The translations under genes and the position numbers were made by a program. Below are positions 23,257 to 33,254 of a DNA stretch of 57,601 bases, one piece after another. The notes under the pieces are model-generated. The model was not told the DNA's origin and did not search any database. It was given only the letters and a program-made list of their open reading frames with translations. The DNA comes from Flaviramulus sp. GTDB taxonomy: Bacteria > Bacteroidota > Bacteroidia > Flavobacteriales > Flavobacteriaceae. The stretch covers positions 1 to 57,601 of the forward strand of contig JANQTJ010000008.1 in NCBI GenBank assembly GCA_030731745.1, in the 5' to 3' direction. Numbering within the stretch: the first letter of the stretch is position 1; each line of letters begins with the position of its first letter.

Positions 23257-23667
23257 TTAATTATTTATTTTTAAAATTCTTAACTTAATATTACTATCTA
23301 TCTCAATATTAATTTTATCATAATTATTATTCAAAATGGGTTCAATTAATTCGGGCCATTCTATTAATATCCAATGGTCTGAATCTATATAATCTTCAAT
23401 TCCAAAATTATAAGCCTCTTCAAGATCTTCTATTCTGTATAAATCAAAATGATAAATTTTATCTTTCCTTATATTATATTCATTAACTATAGAGAACGTA
23501 GGACTATTTACCACATCATTACTACCTAAACGTTTTACTAAAGTTTTTATGATTGTAGTTTTACCAACACCCATATTACCATAAAACAAAATCGTTTTGG
23601 TTTTAACGTTTTTGATTATCTGGTCTACTACATCTTCAACCTCTTCTAATCCATAGTAAATTTTCAA
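23257..23667 (-). CDS. tsaE: TsaE, ATPase for tRNA t6A modification
   Basis: TsaE is the ATPase partner of TsaB and TsaD in adding threonylcarbamoyl to A37 of ANN-decoding tRNAs. The 136-residue protein has Walker A GNMGVGKTT, the switch region NSPTFSIVNEY, HFDLYRIEDLEEAYNFGIEDY and the Walker B-like WILIEWPE. The length is normal. It lies 93 bases downstream of the porX gene in the same direction, a neighbourhood I know from many Flavobacteriaceae. The 23065-23256 gap to the small gene downstream holds no gene I can support. Confidence 0.93.
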   Translation of the reverse strand: MKIYYGLEEVEDVVDQIIKNVKTKTILFYGNMGVGKTTIIKTLVKRLGSNDVVNSPTFSIVNEYNIRKDKIYHFDLYRIEDLEEAYNFGIEDYIDSDHWILIEWPELIEPILNNNYDKINIEIDSNIKLRILKINN

Positions 23668-23760
23668 TAATATAAATTTTTTTATGCAATATTAATGATT
23701 AAAATTGATTAAACCTAATAAAAAGTGTATTTCATCGGAAAAATATAACACTTTATGGAT

Positions 23761-25314
23761 TTATTTAGGTTTGAAAACTACAAATGGAATTATCATTTCT
23801 TCTAATGAAACACCTCCATGCTGATACGTGTTTCTGTAATAACTTACGTAATGATTATAATTATTAGGATATGCAAAAAACAAATCGCTTTTAGCAAATA
23901 TATATGAGCTACTCATATTTATTGAAGGTAAATGAAGCTCTTTAGGATCTTTAGTTACAAATACATCTTTATTATCAAAGGTTAAGCTTCTTCCGGTTTT
24001 GTATCTTAAATTTAAACTGGTATCTCTATCACCAACAACTTTAGAAGGATTTTTAACATTTATAGTACCATGATCTGTTGTTAATATTAATTTAAAACCC
24101 ATTTGTTGCGCTTGTTGAATCATCTCTAGTAAAGGTGAGTTTTTAAACCAACTTAATGTTAAAGACCTGTAAGCTTTATCATTTGAGGCTAACTCTTTTA
24201 CAACTTCCATTTCTGTTTTAGAGTGAGAAAGCATGTCAACAAAATTATAAACAACTACAGTTAAGTCGTTGTTTTTTAGGTTTTTAAAATTATCAGATAA
24301 TTTTTTTCCAGATTTTAAATTTGTTATTTTATGATATTCGTAATTTAAGTGATTTAAACCTAAACGTTTCATTTGTGTATTTAAAAAATCAGCTTCATGT
24401 AAATTTTTTCCACCTTCATCTGTATCGTTTTTCCAATATTGTGGAAATAATTTTTCCATATCACTAGGCATTAAACCTGAAAAAATAGCATTTCTTGCAT
24501 ACTGTGTTGCACTTGGTAATATACTAAAAAAGGCTTCTTCTTTTTCTTTCTTATAATAGTTATTAATAATTGGCTCAAAAACTTTCCATTGGTCGTATCG
24601 CAAATTATCAATAACAATTAAAATAGTAGGTTGCTCTTTACTAATCTCTGTAACAATTTTTTCTCTAAATAAAGTATGAGACATTACAGGTGCATCTGTA
24701 TTTGGCTCAAACCAATCAGCATAATTTTTTTCAATAAATTTTCCAAATTGAATATTTGCTTCATTTTTTTGAGATTCTAAAATTTCAAACATGCCAGCAT
24801 CTTCAATGTCTTCTAACTGAATTTCCCAATAAATCAATTTTTGATATAAACTCACCCATTCTTCATAACTATTTACCATAGATAAATCCGTGGCAATTTT
24901 TCTGAATTCTTGTTGGTAATTAGAAGTTGTTTTTTCAGAAATTAAACGCGAATGGTCTAAATTCTTTTTTAAACTCAATAATATCTGATTTGGGTTTACT
25001 GGTTTTATAAGATAATCTGCAATTTTATTACCAATGGCTTCCTCCATTATATACTCTTCCTCACTTTTAGTTATCATAACAACAGGAAGGTTATCCTTTT
25101 TTTCTTTTATTTCATGTAAAGTTTCTAAACCTGTAAGACCTGGCATATTTTCATCTAAAAAAACAATATCAAAATTTTCATCTTCTAATACCTCAAGGGC
25201 TTCAGTTCCACTTTTACATGAAGTTACTGCGTAATTTTTCTTTTCAAGAAATAAAATATGAGGTTTTAGTAAATCAATTTCATCATCAACCCAAAGTATT
25301 TTTATTGTATTCAT
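23761..25314 (-). CDS. porX: PorX, response regulator with PglZ phosphodiesterase domain
   Basis: PorX is the response regulator that controls type IX secretion system genes in Bacteroidota. The 517-residue protein starts with a receiver domain (VDDEIDLL acidic pocket, phospho-acceptor Asp54 in FLDENMPG, MITKS, YLIKP). A helical linker and a C-terminal PglZ domain of the alkaline phosphatase superfamily follow (ILIVIDNLRYDQW, PSATQYARNAIFSG, LTTDHGTI, YQHGGVSLEEMIIPF). The PglZ domain is reported to cut cyclic oligonucleotides. The partner kinase PorY and the T9SS genes are not in this window. It is divergent from an HD hydrolase gene and upstream of tsaE. Confidence 0.92.
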   Translation of the reverse strand: MNTIKILWVDDEIDLLKPHILFLEKKNYAVTSCKSGTEALEVLEDENFDIVFLDENMPGLTGLETLHEIKEKKDNLPVVMITKSEEEYIMEEAIGNKIADYLIKPVNPNQILLSLKKNLDHSRLISEKTTSNYQQEFRKIATDLSMVNSYEEWVSLYQKLIYWEIQLEDIEDAGMFEILESQKNEANIQFGKFIEKNYADWFEPNTDAPVMSHTLFREKIVTEISKEQPTILIVIDNLRYDQWKVFEPIINNYYKKEKEEAFFSILPSATQYARNAIFSGLMPSDMEKLFPQYWKNDTDEGGKNLHEADFLNTQMKRLGLNHLNYEYHKITNLKSGKKLSDNFKNLKNNDLTVVVYNFVDMLSHSKTEMEVVKELASNDKAYRSLTLSWFKNSPLLEMIQQAQQMGFKLILTTDHGTINVKNPSKVVGDRDTSLNLRYKTGRSLTFDNKDVFVTKDPKELHLPSINMSSSYIFAKSDLFFAYPNNYNHYVSYYRNTYQHGGVSLEEMIIPFVVFKPK

Positions 25315-25407
25315 TAGTAAGTTTTATTGTTATTTAATTTGATATGTTTTTCGGATTTCTATTATTTCAGTACCATTGAAATTTTTAGTTATGCCCATTT
25401 ATATAGC

Positions 25408-25415
25408 TATATTTG
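25408..25415 (+). promoter_or_regulatory. -7 box of the HD hydrolase promoter
   Basis: TATATTTG fits TAnnTTTG, 27 bases before the TTG start at 25443. No clear TTTG is seen at -33. Confidence 0.45.
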
Positions 25416-25442
25416 TAATTATTTAATGTAAAAATTTAAAGT

Positions 25443-26663
25443 TTGAACAAACTTAAAATATTAAACGACCCAATTTACGGATTTATTACAATTCCAAATT
25501 CTCTAATTTTTGATTTGATACAACATCCGTATTTTCAAAGACTACGGAGAATTACACAAATGGGTATGTCTTATTTAGTGTATCCAGGTGCACATCACAC
25601 AAGATTTCATCATGCAATAGGTTGTGTGCATTTAATGCAACAGGCTGTTAATGTGCTTCGTTTTAAAGGTGTTACGATTTCTGACGATGAAGAAACTGGA
25701 CTTTACATTGCTATTTTGTTACATGATATTGGGCACGGTCCATTCTCTCACGCCATGGAACATAGCATAGTAAATAATGTCTCTCATGAAGAAATTTCGT
25801 TGCTTCTAATGGATGATTTGAATAAAGAATTTAACGGAAGTTTAACGCTTGCTATTGAAATCTTTAAAGGAAACTACCCAAGAAAATTCATGTGCCAACT
25901 TATTTCTGGCCAATTAGACATGGATAGGGCAGACTATTTAAAGCGAGATAGCTTTTACACGGGTGTAGCTGAAGGAAATATAAATAGCGAACGTTTAATA
26001 ACGATGCTAAATGTTGTTGACAATGAATTAGTGGTTGAAGAAAAAGGAATTTATAGTGTAGAAAAATTTATTATAGCTAGACGATTAATGTACTGGCAGG
26101 TTTATTTGCACAAAACAAGTTTAGTTGCCGAACAATTATTAATTAGAGTTTTAAAACGTGCAAAAGAGCTTTTTGATAATGGACAGCAATTGTTTGCAAG
26201 CGAAGCTTTTTTGTATTTTTTGGAGAATAAAATCACCCTTGAGAATTTTGACAAAAAAACACTGGGGATTTTTTCGCAACTAGATGATTATGATATTATT
26301 TCAGCAATGAAACAATGGCAACATCATGATGATTTTGTATTAGGTAATTTATGCGAAATGATAATTAATAGAAATTTATTAAAAATTAAAATTAAAAATA
26401 AATCTATCAAAGAAATAAACTTAAAAAAGCATATCGATTTATTGATAAAAAATCATCAAATTTCTGAAAACGAAGCACAATATTTTGTTTTTACAGGAAG
26501 TATTTCTAATCAGGCATATCAAGTAAACACAAAGCGAATTAATATTTTGCATAAATCAGGAAAAATTGAAGATATTGTTAAGGCTTCAGATCAACTTAAT
26601 CTTAAAGCCTTATCAAAACCAGTTACTAAATATTATATATGCTACCCTAAGGATATACTTTAG
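25443..26663 (+). CDS. HD-domain phosphohydrolase (SAMHD1/dNTPase-like)
   Basis: This 406-residue metal-dependent phosphohydrolase of the HD superfamily is similar in layout to SAMHD1 and bacterial dGTPase-like proteins. The metal ligands are in HHTRFHHAIGCVHLM, LLHDIGHGPFSHAMEH and the Asp of DMDRADYLKRD. N-terminal motifs IYGFITIPNSLIFDLIQHPYFQRLRRI and MGMSYLVYPGA are typical of this cytoplasmic family. It may degrade dNTPs; the true substrate is unproven. The TTG start gives the conserved beginning MNKLKILNDPIYGFI. It is followed 51 bases on by lpxD with its own promoter box. Confidence 0.9.
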   Translation: MNKLKILNDPIYGFITIPNSLIFDLIQHPYFQRLRRITQMGMSYLVYPGAHHTRFHHAIGCVHLMQQAVNVLRFKGVTISDDEETGLYIAILLHDIGHGPFSHAMEHSIVNNVSHEEISLLLMDDLNKEFNGSLTLAIEIFKGNYPRKFMCQLISGQLDMDRADYLKRDSFYTGVAEGNINSERLITMLNVVDNELVVEEKGIYSVEKFIIARRLMYWQVYLHKTSLVAEQLLIRVLKRAKELFDNGQQLFASEAFLYFLENKITLENFDKKTLGIFSQLDDYDIISAMKQWQHHDDFVLGNLCEMIINRNLLKIKIKNKSIKEINLKKHIDLLIKNHQISENEAQYFVFTGSISNQAYQVNTKRINILHKSGKIEDIVKASDQLNLKALSKPVTKYYICYPKDIL

Positions 26664-26674
26664 TACATTTTTCT

Positions 26675-26682
26675 TATTTTTG
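26675..26682 (+). promoter_or_regulatory. -7 box of the lpxD operon promoter
   Basis: TATTTTTG fits TAnnTTTG, 33 bases before the TTG start of lpxD. It would drive lpxD, lpxC-fabZ, lpxA, efp and the second lpxD-like gene. Confidence 0.5.
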
Positions 26683-26714
26683 CCAAAATTAAACTAAACA
26701 ATTATTAATAAAGT

Positions 26715-27743
26715 TTGAAATTTACAGCACAACAAATAGCAGGAATTTTGGAAGGCGATGTAGTAGGTAATCCTGATATTGAAGTATCTAAGCTATCTAA
26801 AATTGAAGAAGGGTTTGAAGGCTCATTAACCTTCTTAGCAAATCCAAAATATACACCTCACATATATTCAACAAAAGCTTCTATTACCATTGTTAATAAA
26901 AGTTTTGTTCCTGAAAGTACTATCAAAACTACTTTAATAAAAGTTGATGATGCTTACTTAGCTTTTTCAAAAATTTTAGAATATTATAATGCTGTAAAGT
27001 ATAATAAAATAGGAATTGAGACTCCTTCATTTATATCAGATTCTGCAAAATATGGTGAAAACATTTATATTGGTGCTTTTAGCTACATAGGAGATCACGT
27101 AGTTTTAGGAGATAATGTTAAGATTTTTCCGAATGTATATATTGGAGATCATGTGACTATTGGTGACAATTCTATTTTATTTGCTGGTTCTAAAATCTAT
27201 TCAGATTGTATTATTGGAAATAATTGTGTTTTAAATTCCGGTGCTATAATTGGAGCCGATGGCTTTGGTTTTGCACCCAATGATGATGGTAGTTATAGTA
27301 AAATTCCTCAAACCGGGAATGTTATACTTGAAGACAATGTAGATATTGGAGCTGCAACTACAATCGATAGAGCTACTTTAGGTTCAACAATAATAAGAAA
27401 AGGTGTAAAACTAGATAATCAAATACAAATTGGTCATAATGTTGAAGTTGGTAAAAATACAGTTATAGCGGCTCAATCTGGTATTGCAGGTTCGTCTAAA
27501 ATTGGTAAAAACTGTCAAATAGGCGGACAAGTTGGTATAGCTGGACACATAACAATAGGTAATAATGTTAGAATTCAAGCGCAATCAGGTATCGCAAGAA
27601 ATGTAAAAGATAACGAAGTGCTTCAAGGTTCTCCTGCTTTAACATTAACAGGTTACAATAAATCTTATGTGCATTTTAAAAACTTACCTATAATTGTAAA
27701 AGATATTAATGATTTAGAAAAAAAAGTAAATGGGAATAGTTAA
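26715..27743 (+). CDS. lpxD: LpxD, UDP-3-O-(3-hydroxyacyl)glucosamine N-acyltransferase
   Basis: LpxD adds the N-linked hydroxyacyl chain in the third step of lipid A synthesis. The 342-residue protein has the uridine-binding N-terminal domain ([37 protein letters not shown]) and a left-handed beta-helix of hexapeptide repeats. It also carries the signature [13 protein letters not shown], the catalytic His in [12 protein letters not shown], and GQVGIAGH. It uses a TTG start. Its 3' end overlaps lpxC-fabZ by 14 bases, so the two are translationally coupled. Confidence 0.95.
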   Translation: MKFTAQQIAGILEGDVVGNPDIEVSKLSKIEEGFEGSLTFLANPKYTPHIYSTKASITIVNKSFVPESTIKTTLIKVDDAYLAFSKILEYYNAVKYNKIGIETPSFISDSAKYGENIYIGAFSYIGDHVVLGDNVKIFPNVYIGDHVTIGDNSILFAGSKIYSDCIIGNNCVLNSGAIIGADGFGFAPNDDGSYSKIPQTGNVILEDNVDIGAATTIDRATLGSTIIRKGVKLDNQIQIGHNVEVGKNTVIAAQSGIAGSSKIGKNCQIGGQVGIAGHITIGNNVRIQAQSGIARNVKDNEVLQGSPALTLTGYNKSYVHFKNLPIIVKDINDLEKKVNGNS

Positions 27744-29136
27744 TACTGATATAAAGCAAAAAACTATAAAATCTGAAGTTTCTTTAACCGGTGTGGGGTT
27801 ACATACAGGTAAAGATGTAACTTTAGTATTTAAACCTGCTCCAGAAAACTATGGTTTATGTTTCAAAAGAATAGATTTAGAAGGTAATCCTGTAATTGAA
27901 GCTGATGCTAATTATGTAACTAATACACAAAGAGGTACTTGTTTAGAAAAAAATGGTGTAATCATTCAGACTTCTGAACACGTATTAGCTGCACTAGTTG
28001 GTTTAGATATTGATAACGCCATTATTGAATTAAACGAATCTGAACCTCCTATTATGGATGGTTCTTCCAAGTTTTTTGTTGAAGCTATTGAAAAAGCTGG
28101 TGTTGTTGAGCAAGATGCTTTCAGAGAAGAGTATGTAATCACTGATATTGTTTCTTATGTAGATGAAGAAACAGGTAGTGAAATTTTAGTCATGCCTTCC
28201 AACGAATACCAAATTACTACTATGGTAGATTTTGGTACTAAGGTGTTAGGAACTCAAAACGCAACTCTAAATCATATATCAGACTTTAAAGAAGATATTT
28301 CTAATTCAAGAACTTTTAGTTTTTTACATGAAATTGAAATGCTTTTAGAACATGGACTTATAAAAGGTGGAGATTTAAATAATGCTATAGTTTATGTAGA
28401 TAAAGCTTTATCTCCTAAAACTATGGAAAAGCTAAAATTAGCTTTCAATAAAGATTCTATTGCAGTAAAACCAAATGGAATACTCGATAATTTAACATTA
28501 CACTACCCTAATGAGGCTGCTAGACATAAATTGCTTGATGTTTTAGGTGATTTAGCATTAATTGGAACTAGAATTAGAGGCAAAGTTATAGCTAACAAAC
28601 CTGGACATTTTGTTAATACGCAATTTGCTAAAAAATTATCAAAACTCATTAAAAACGACAGACGTAACAATGTTCCATGTATAGATTTAAATCAAACACC
28701 ATTAATGGATGTTACTCAAATCATGGGGATGCTTCCTCACAGACAACCTTTTTTGTTAATAGACAAGGTTTTTGAGCTTTCTGAAAATCATGTTATCGCT
28801 ACAAAAAATGTAACAATGAATGAAGAGTTCTTTAGAGGACATTTCCCTGGAGCACCAGTAATGCCAGGGGTTTTAATTGTTGAGGCGATGGCTCAAACAG
28901 GTGGTGTTTTAGTTTTAAATACAGTACCAGATCCAGAAAATTATTTAACTTTTTTCATGAAAATGGATAATGTTAAGTTTAAACAAAAAGTAGTTCCTGG
29001 AGACACATTAATTTTTAAATGTTCGTTAATAACCCCAATACGCCGTGGTATTTGTCACATGCAAGGGTATGCTTATGCAAATGGCAAACTTTGTGCGGAA
29101 GCTGAACTGATGGCTCAAATATCTAAAGTAAAATAA
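27730..29136 (+). CDS. lpxC-fabZ: LpxC-FabZ fusion: lipid A deacetylase plus 3-hydroxyacyl-ACP dehydratase
   Basis: This 468-residue bifunctional protein is typical of Bacteroidota. Residues 1 to about 310 are LpxC, the zinc deacetylase that commits UDP-acyl-GlcNAc to lipid A ([10 protein letters not shown], zinc His in [23 protein letters not shown]). The last 150 residues are FabZ, the hot-dog dehydratase of fatty-acid elongation (catalytic His in [14 protein letters not shown], Glu in [21 protein letters not shown]). The fusion ties the balance between lipid A and phospholipid synthesis into one chain. It overlaps lpxD and is one base from lpxA. Confidence 0.96.
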   Translation: MGIVNTDIKQKTIKSEVSLTGVGLHTGKDVTLVFKPAPENYGLCFKRIDLEGNPVIEADANYVTNTQRGTCLEKNGVIIQTSEHVLAALVGLDIDNAIIELNESEPPIMDGSSKFFVEAIEKAGVVEQDAFREEYVITDIVSYVDEETGSEILVMPSNEYQITTMVDFGTKVLGTQNATLNHISDFKEDISNSRTFSFLHEIEMLLEHGLIKGGDLNNAIVYVDKALSPKTMEKLKLAFNKDSIAVKPNGILDNLTLHYPNEAARHKLLDVLGDLALIGTRIRGKVIANKPGHFVNTQFAKKLSKLIKNDRRNNVPCIDLNQTPLMDVTQIMGMLPHRQPFLLIDKVFELSENHVIATKNVTMNEEFFRGHFPGAPVMPGVLIVEAMAQTGGVLVLNTVPDPENYLTFFMKMDNVKFKQKVVPGDTLIFKCSLITPIRRGICHMQGYAYANGKLCAEAELMAQISKVK

Positions 29137-29137
29137 T

Positions 29138-29923
29138 ATGAACCAACCACTAGCATATGTGCACCCTGGTGCCAAAATCGCAAAAAATGTTGTAATTGAG
29201 CCATTTGCTACTATACATAACAATGTGAAAATAGGAGAGGGAACTTGGATTGGTAGCAATGTAACAATCATGGAAGGAGCCAGAATTGGTAAAAATTGCA
29301 ATATTTTCCCAGGTTCGGTGATTTCTGCAGTACCACAAGATTTAAAATATAATGATGAAGATACAACTGTAGAAATTGGAGACAATGTAACAATAAGAGA
29401 GTGTGTTACCATTAATAGAGGAACAACAGATAGAATGAAAACTGTTGTAGGAGATAATTGTTTGATAATGGCTTATTGTCATATTGCACACGATTGTATT
29501 GTTGGTAATAATTGTATTTTCTCTAATAACAGCACACTTGCAGGTCATATTACTGTTGGTGATTTTGTTGTTTTAGCTGGTATGACAGCGGTTCATCAAT
29601 TTGTTTCTATTGGAAATCATGCTTTTGTTACTGGAGGTTCTTTAGTTAGAAAAGATGTGCCTCCTTATGTTAAAGCAGCTCGAGAGCCATTGTCATATGT
29701 AGGGATAAATTCAGTAGGTTTAAGAAGAAGAGGTTACACTACAGATAAAATCAGAGAAATTCAAAATATTTACAGAATTTTATATCAAAAAAATTACAAT
29801 AATACACAAGCTTCAGAAATTATTGAAGCAGAAATGGAAGCAACATCAGAGCGCGATGAAATTCTTCAATTTATCAAGAATTCACATCGAGGCATTATGA
29901 AAGGATATTTTAAATCAAATTAA
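29138..29923 (+). CDS. lpxA: LpxA, UDP-N-acetylglucosamine O-acyltransferase
   Basis: LpxA carries out the first step of lipid A synthesis, moving a 3-hydroxyacyl group from ACP to UDP-GlcNAc. The 261-residue hexapeptide-repeat protein has VHPGAKIAKNV, SAVPQDLKY and TINRGT. The catalytic His is in YCHIAHDCIVGN. MTAVHQFVSIG and the C-terminal GINSVGLRRRGY follow. Length and motifs are standard. It starts one base after lpxC-fabZ and ends four bases before efp, all in one operon. Confidence 0.96.
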   Translation: MNQPLAYVHPGAKIAKNVVIEPFATIHNNVKIGEGTWIGSNVTIMEGARIGKNCNIFPGSVISAVPQDLKYNDEDTTVEIGDNVTIRECVTINRGTTDRMKTVVGDNCLIMAYCHIAHDCIVGNNCIFSNNSTLAGHITVGDFVVLAGMTAVHQFVSIGNHAFVTGGSLVRKDVPPYVKAAREPLSYVGINSVGLRRRGYTTDKIREIQNIYRILYQKNYNNTQASEIIEAEMEATSERDEILQFIKNSHRGIMKGYFKSN

Positions 29924-29927
29924 TTAT

Positions 29928-30494
29928 ATGGCAACTACAAGTGATATTAGAAACGGATTATGTATTCGTTATAACAATGATATTTATAAAATTATAGAAT
30001 TTTTACATGTAAAACCAGGCAAAGGTCCTGCTTTTGTTAGAACAAAAATGAAAAGTGTAACTAACGGAAAAGTTTTAGATAATACATTTTCTGCTGGACA
30101 TAAATTAGAGGATGTTCGTGTAGAAACGCATAAATTTCAATTTTTATATAATGATGGTGAATTCTATCATTTTATGAATCAAGAAGATTATACTCAAATA
30201 AGATTATTAGAAGCGGCTTTAGATAATCCAACTCTAATGAAAGAGGGTGAAGTCGTAACTGTTATTATAAACACAGAAGATAATATGCCATTATCTGTTG
30301 AAATGCCTGCTAGCGTTATATTAGAGGTTACTCATACTGAGCCTGGCGTAAAAGGCAATACAGCAACAAATGCAACAAAACCGGCTACTGTTGAAACTGG
30401 AGCTATTGTAAATGTGCCTTTATTTATAAATGAAGGTGATAAAATTAAAATCGAGACCGAAAAAGGAACTTACAAAGAACGTGTTAAAGAATAG
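29928..30494 (+). CDS. efp: elongation factor P
   Basis: EF-P enters the ribosomal E site and helps with proline-rich peptide bonds. The 188-residue protein has the three beta-barrel domains of EF-P. The loop HVKPGKGPAFVRTKMK carries Lys32 at the tip, where E. coli is lysylated. The signature KGNTATNATKPATVETGAIVNVPLFI lies in the C-terminal domain. No modification enzyme gene is adjacent. It sits between lpxA and a second lpxD-like gene, with gaps of only a few bases. Confidence 0.96.
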   Translation: MATTSDIRNGLCIRYNNDIYKIIEFLHVKPGKGPAFVRTKMKSVTNGKVLDNTFSAGHKLEDVRVETHKFQFLYNDGEFYHFMNQEDYTQIRLLEAALDNPTLMKEGEVVTVIINTEDNMPLSVEMPASVILEVTHTEPGVKGNTATNATKPATVETGAIVNVPLFINEGDKIKIETEKGTYKERVKE

Positions 30495-30500
30495 TATTCA

Positions 30501-31439
30501 TTGAAATTTCCTAAACCACAAACTTTAAAAAACATTGCAGACTTAATTGATTGCAATTTTATTGGTGATAACGATTTTCCTATTCTTGGTATGAATGAAA
30601 TTCATGTGGTAGAGTCAGGAGATATTGTATTTGTTGATCATCCTAAGTATTATGACAAGGCTTTAAATTCAGCTGCAACCATAATTTTAATTAATAAAGA
30701 AGTAAAGTGTCCGCAAGGAAAAGCACTTTTAATCAGTGATGATCCTTTTAGAGATTTTAATAAATTAACAAATCATTTCAAGCCATTTAAAGAGGCTTTA
30801 AGTCAAATTTCCGATTCAGCTAATATTGGGCAAGGCACAATTATACAGCCAAATTGTTTTATTGGTCATAACGTTGTTATTGGTAAACATTGTGTAATAC
30901 ATGCTAATGTAAGTATCTATGACGATGTCATAATAGGTGATTATGTAACCATACATTCCGGAACAGTTTTAGGGGCTAATGCTTTTTATTACAAAAAAAG
31001 ACCAGAAGGGTTTGATAGATTAAAATCTTGTGGACGCGTAGTCATTGAAGACCATGTTGATATTGGTGCATCATGTACCATTGATAGAGGTGTTACAGGA
31101 GATACAACTATAAAATCAGGAACTAAAATGGACAATTTAATTCAAATTGGACATGACACAATCATTGGAAATAAATGCTTAATTGCATCTCAAGTTGGTA
31201 TTGCTGGATGTGTTGTGATTGAAGATGAAGTAACTTTTTGGGGTCAAGTTGGTTGTACAAGTGGCGTTACTATAGGGGCAAAAGCTGTAATACATGCGCA
31301 GTCAGGAATTAGTAAATCTCTTGAAGGTAACAAAACTTATTGGGGGACACCTGCACAAGAAGCAAGAGCTGAAATGAAAGAAATGGCTAATATTAAACGA
31401 ATTCCAGATCTATTTGATTTTTTTAAAGCAAAAAAATAA
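30501..31439 (+). CDS. LpxD paralogue (hexapeptide N-acyltransferase-like)
   Basis: This 312-residue second LpxD-like protein is clearly different from the lpxD product at 26715. It has the LpxD N-terminal domain in shortened form (NLIDCNFIGDNDF, MNEIHVVESGDIVFVDHPKYYD), then hexapeptide repeats with VDIGASCTIDRGVTGDTTIKSG and the conserved His in NLIQIGHDTIIGN. The GADGFGF motif is replaced by LGANAFYYKKRPEGFDRLKSCG, so substrate or acyl choice probably differs. It uses a TTG start six bases after efp. It may acylate another UDP-sugar or serve as an alternative lipid A acyltransferase. Confidence 0.85.
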   Translation: MKFPKPQTLKNIADLIDCNFIGDNDFPILGMNEIHVVESGDIVFVDHPKYYDKALNSAATIILINKEVKCPQGKALLISDDPFRDFNKLTNHFKPFKEALSQISDSANIGQGTIIQPNCFIGHNVVIGKHCVIHANVSIYDDVIIGDYVTIHSGTVLGANAFYYKKRPEGFDRLKSCGRVVIEDHVDIGASCTIDRGVTGDTTIKSGTKMDNLIQIGHDTIIGNKCLIASQVGIAGCVVIEDEVTFWGQVGCTSGVTIGAKAVIHAQSGISKSLEGNKTYWGTPAQEARAEMKEMANIKRIPDLFDFFKAKK

Positions 31440-31470
31440 ATTTAATGCTTTAAAGTAAGTTCAAATCAAG

Positions 31471-31478
31471 TATTTTTG
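31471..31478 (+). promoter_or_regulatory. -7 box of the sucD promoter
   Basis: TATTTTTG fits TAnnTTTG, 36 bases before the sucD ATG, suggesting that sucD has its own promoter apart from the lpx operon. Confidence 0.45.
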
Positions 31479-31513
31479 CACAAGCTTTTTTTTTAAAATA
31501 AAAAAATAAACAA

Positions 31514-32386
31514 ATGAGTGTTTTAGTAAATAAAGATTCAAAAATTATAGTTCAAGGTTTTACTGGCAGTGAAGGCACATTTCACGCTAGTCAAATGATA
31601 GAGTACGGTAGCAATGTAGTTGGAGGAGTTACTCCAGGAAAAGGTGGTCAAACTCATTTAGATAGACCTGTTTTTAATACAGTTGCAGATGCTGTTAAAG
31701 AAGTAGGTGCAGATACAACCATCATATTCGTACCGCCAGCCTTTGCCGCTGATGCTATTATGGAAGCTGCTGATGCAGGAATTAAAGTTATTATTACAAT
31801 TACAGAGGGTATTCCTGTAGCAGATATGATTACTGCTTCTAGTTATATAAAAAATAAAGATTGTCGCTTAATAGGTCCAAACTGCCCAGGTGTTATTACG
31901 CCAGGAGAAGCAAAAGTTGGTATCATGCCTGGATTTGTATTCAAAAAAGGTAATGTAGGTATTGTTTCAAAATCAGGAACTTTAACTTATGAAGCCGCAG
32001 ATCAAGTAGTTAAACAAGGTTTAGGGATAACTACAGCCATTGGTATTGGAGGAGATCCTATCATAGGAACTACAACTAAGGAAGCCGTAGAACTATTAAT
32101 TAACGATCCAGAAACTGAAGTAGTTGTAATGATTGGTGAGATTGGTGGTCAATTGGAAGCTGATGCTGCAAATTGGTATAAAGCTAGCGGTAGTAAAAAG
32201 CCTATAGTTGGATTTATAGCTGGTGAAACAGCGCCTGCAGGACGTACTATGGGACATGCTGGAGCTATTGTAGGGGGTAGTGATGACACGGCTCAAGCTA
32301 AAAAGAAAATTATGAGAGCTTGTGGCATTCATGTTGTTGATTCTCCTGCTGAAATTGGCAAAAAAGTAGCTGAAGTTTTAGCTTAA
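31514..32386 (+). CDS. sucD: succinyl-CoA ligase alpha subunit
   Basis: SucD is the alpha subunit of succinyl-CoA synthetase, which makes ATP or GTP in the TCA cycle together with SucC. The 290-residue protein has the CoA-binding start ([22 protein letters not shown]), [25 protein letters not shown] and [13 protein letters not shown]. The phosphorylated His is in [13 protein letters not shown]. Length is normal. sucC is not adjacent, which I recall as usual for flavobacteria. A strong terminator follows. Confidence 0.96.
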   Translation: MSVLVNKDSKIIVQGFTGSEGTFHASQMIEYGSNVVGGVTPGKGGQTHLDRPVFNTVADAVKEVGADTTIIFVPPAFAADAIMEAADAGIKVIITITEGIPVADMITASSYIKNKDCRLIGPNCPGVITPGEAKVGIMPGFVFKKGNVGIVSKSGTLTYEAADQVVKQGLGITTAIGIGGDPIIGTTTKEAVELLINDPETEVVVMIGEIGGQLEADAANWYKASGSKKPIVGFIAGETAPAGRTMGHAGAIVGGSDDTAQAKKKIMRACGIHVVDSPAEIGKKVAEVLA

Positions 32387-32405
32387 AAAATTCATTTTAA
32401 ATTAT

Positions 32406-32436
32406 AAAACCTTACAAATCATGTGAGGTTTTTTTA
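32406..32436 (+). terminator. intrinsic terminator after sucD
   Basis: AAACCTTACA (32407-32416) pairs with TGTGAGGTTT (32422-32431), with one T-G wobble, followed by a T-run. Confidence 0.8.
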
Positions 32437-32465
32437 TTTGTTGACATTTGTATTTCTTATATTTG
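32437..32465 (+). promoter_or_regulatory. fabG promoter
   Basis: TTTG (32437-32440), a 17-base spacer and TATATTTG (32458-32465) match the Bacteroidota consensus well. Transcription would begin near 32472, about 32 bases before the ATG. Confidence 0.6.
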
Positions 32466-32503
32466 AAAACATCAACTTAATTAACAAACTAACTGATAAA
32501 TAA

Positions 32504-33250
32504 ATGAAATTATTAGAAGGAAAAACAGCCATAGTTACTGGTGCTAGCCGAGGAATAGGAAAAGGAATTGCGCAAGTGTTTGCTCAACAAGGTGCTAACG
32601 TAGCTTTCACTTATAGTTCTTCAGTAGAAGCTGCTAATGAATTAGAAAAAGAATTAAATGCTTTAGGTATCAAAGCTAAAGGATATAAAAGTAATGCTGC
32701 CAATTTCGATGAAGCACAGATATTAGCTGATGAAGTTGTAGCTGAGTTTGGAAGTATTGATATTTTAGTTAATAATGCAGGTATCACTAAAGATAATTTG
32801 TTAATGAGAATTTCAGAAGAAGATTTTGATACTGTAATTGAGGTTAATCTTAAATCTGTATTCAATATGACTAAAGCGGTTCAAAAAACCATGCTAAAAC
32901 AACGTAAAGGCTCTATCATTAATATGAGTTCTGTTGTTGGTGTTAAAGGTAATGCAGGTCAAACCAATTATGCAGCATCCAAAGCTGGTATTATTGGTTT
33001 TTCAAAATCTGTTGCTTTAGAATTAGGTTCAAGAAATATTAGAAGCAATGTGGTTGCTCCTGGTTTTATTGAAACTGAAATGACTGCTAAATTAGATGAG
33101 GAGGTTGTAAAAGGATGGAGAGCTGGTATTCCATTAAAACGTGGAGGAACTCCTGAAGATATTGCTAATGTTTGCGTTTTTTTAGCAAGTGATATGAGTG
33201 CTTACATCACAGGACAAACATTAAATGTAGATGGCGGAATGCTAACTTAA
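32504..33250 (+). CDS. fabG: 3-oxoacyl-ACP reductase
   Basis: FabG reduces 3-oxoacyl-ACP with NADPH in fatty-acid elongation. The 248-residue short-chain dehydrogenase has the cofactor motif VTGASRGIGKGIA near residue 11, NNAG at 90-93, the catalytic Ser in NMSSVVG, and Tyr156/Lys160 in NYAASKAG. The end (TGQTLNVDGGML) is typical of FabG. It starts after its own promoter, and the VWA-type gene follows four bases later. Confidence 0.95.
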   Translation: MKLLEGKTAIVTGASRGIGKGIAQVFAQQGANVAFTYSSSVEAANELEKELNALGIKAKGYKSNAANFDEAQILADEVVAEFGSIDILVNNAGITKDNLLMRISEEDFDTVIEVNLKSVFNMTKAVQKTMLKQRKGSIINMSSVVGVKGNAGQTNYAASKAGIIGFSKSVALELGSRNIRSNVVAPGFIETEMTAKLDEEVVKGWRAGIPLKRGGTPEDIANVCVFLASDMSAYITGQTLNVDGGMLT

Positions 33251-33254
33251 TTAA

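Noticed and set aside
23215..23274. 19-codon ORF MLFLAFISVILGLFLIIYF upstream of the small gene at 22921-23064, overlapping the end of tsaE
   Set aside because: It could be a tiny membrane peptide, but AT-rich DNA often yields such hydrophobic runs and nothing else supports it.
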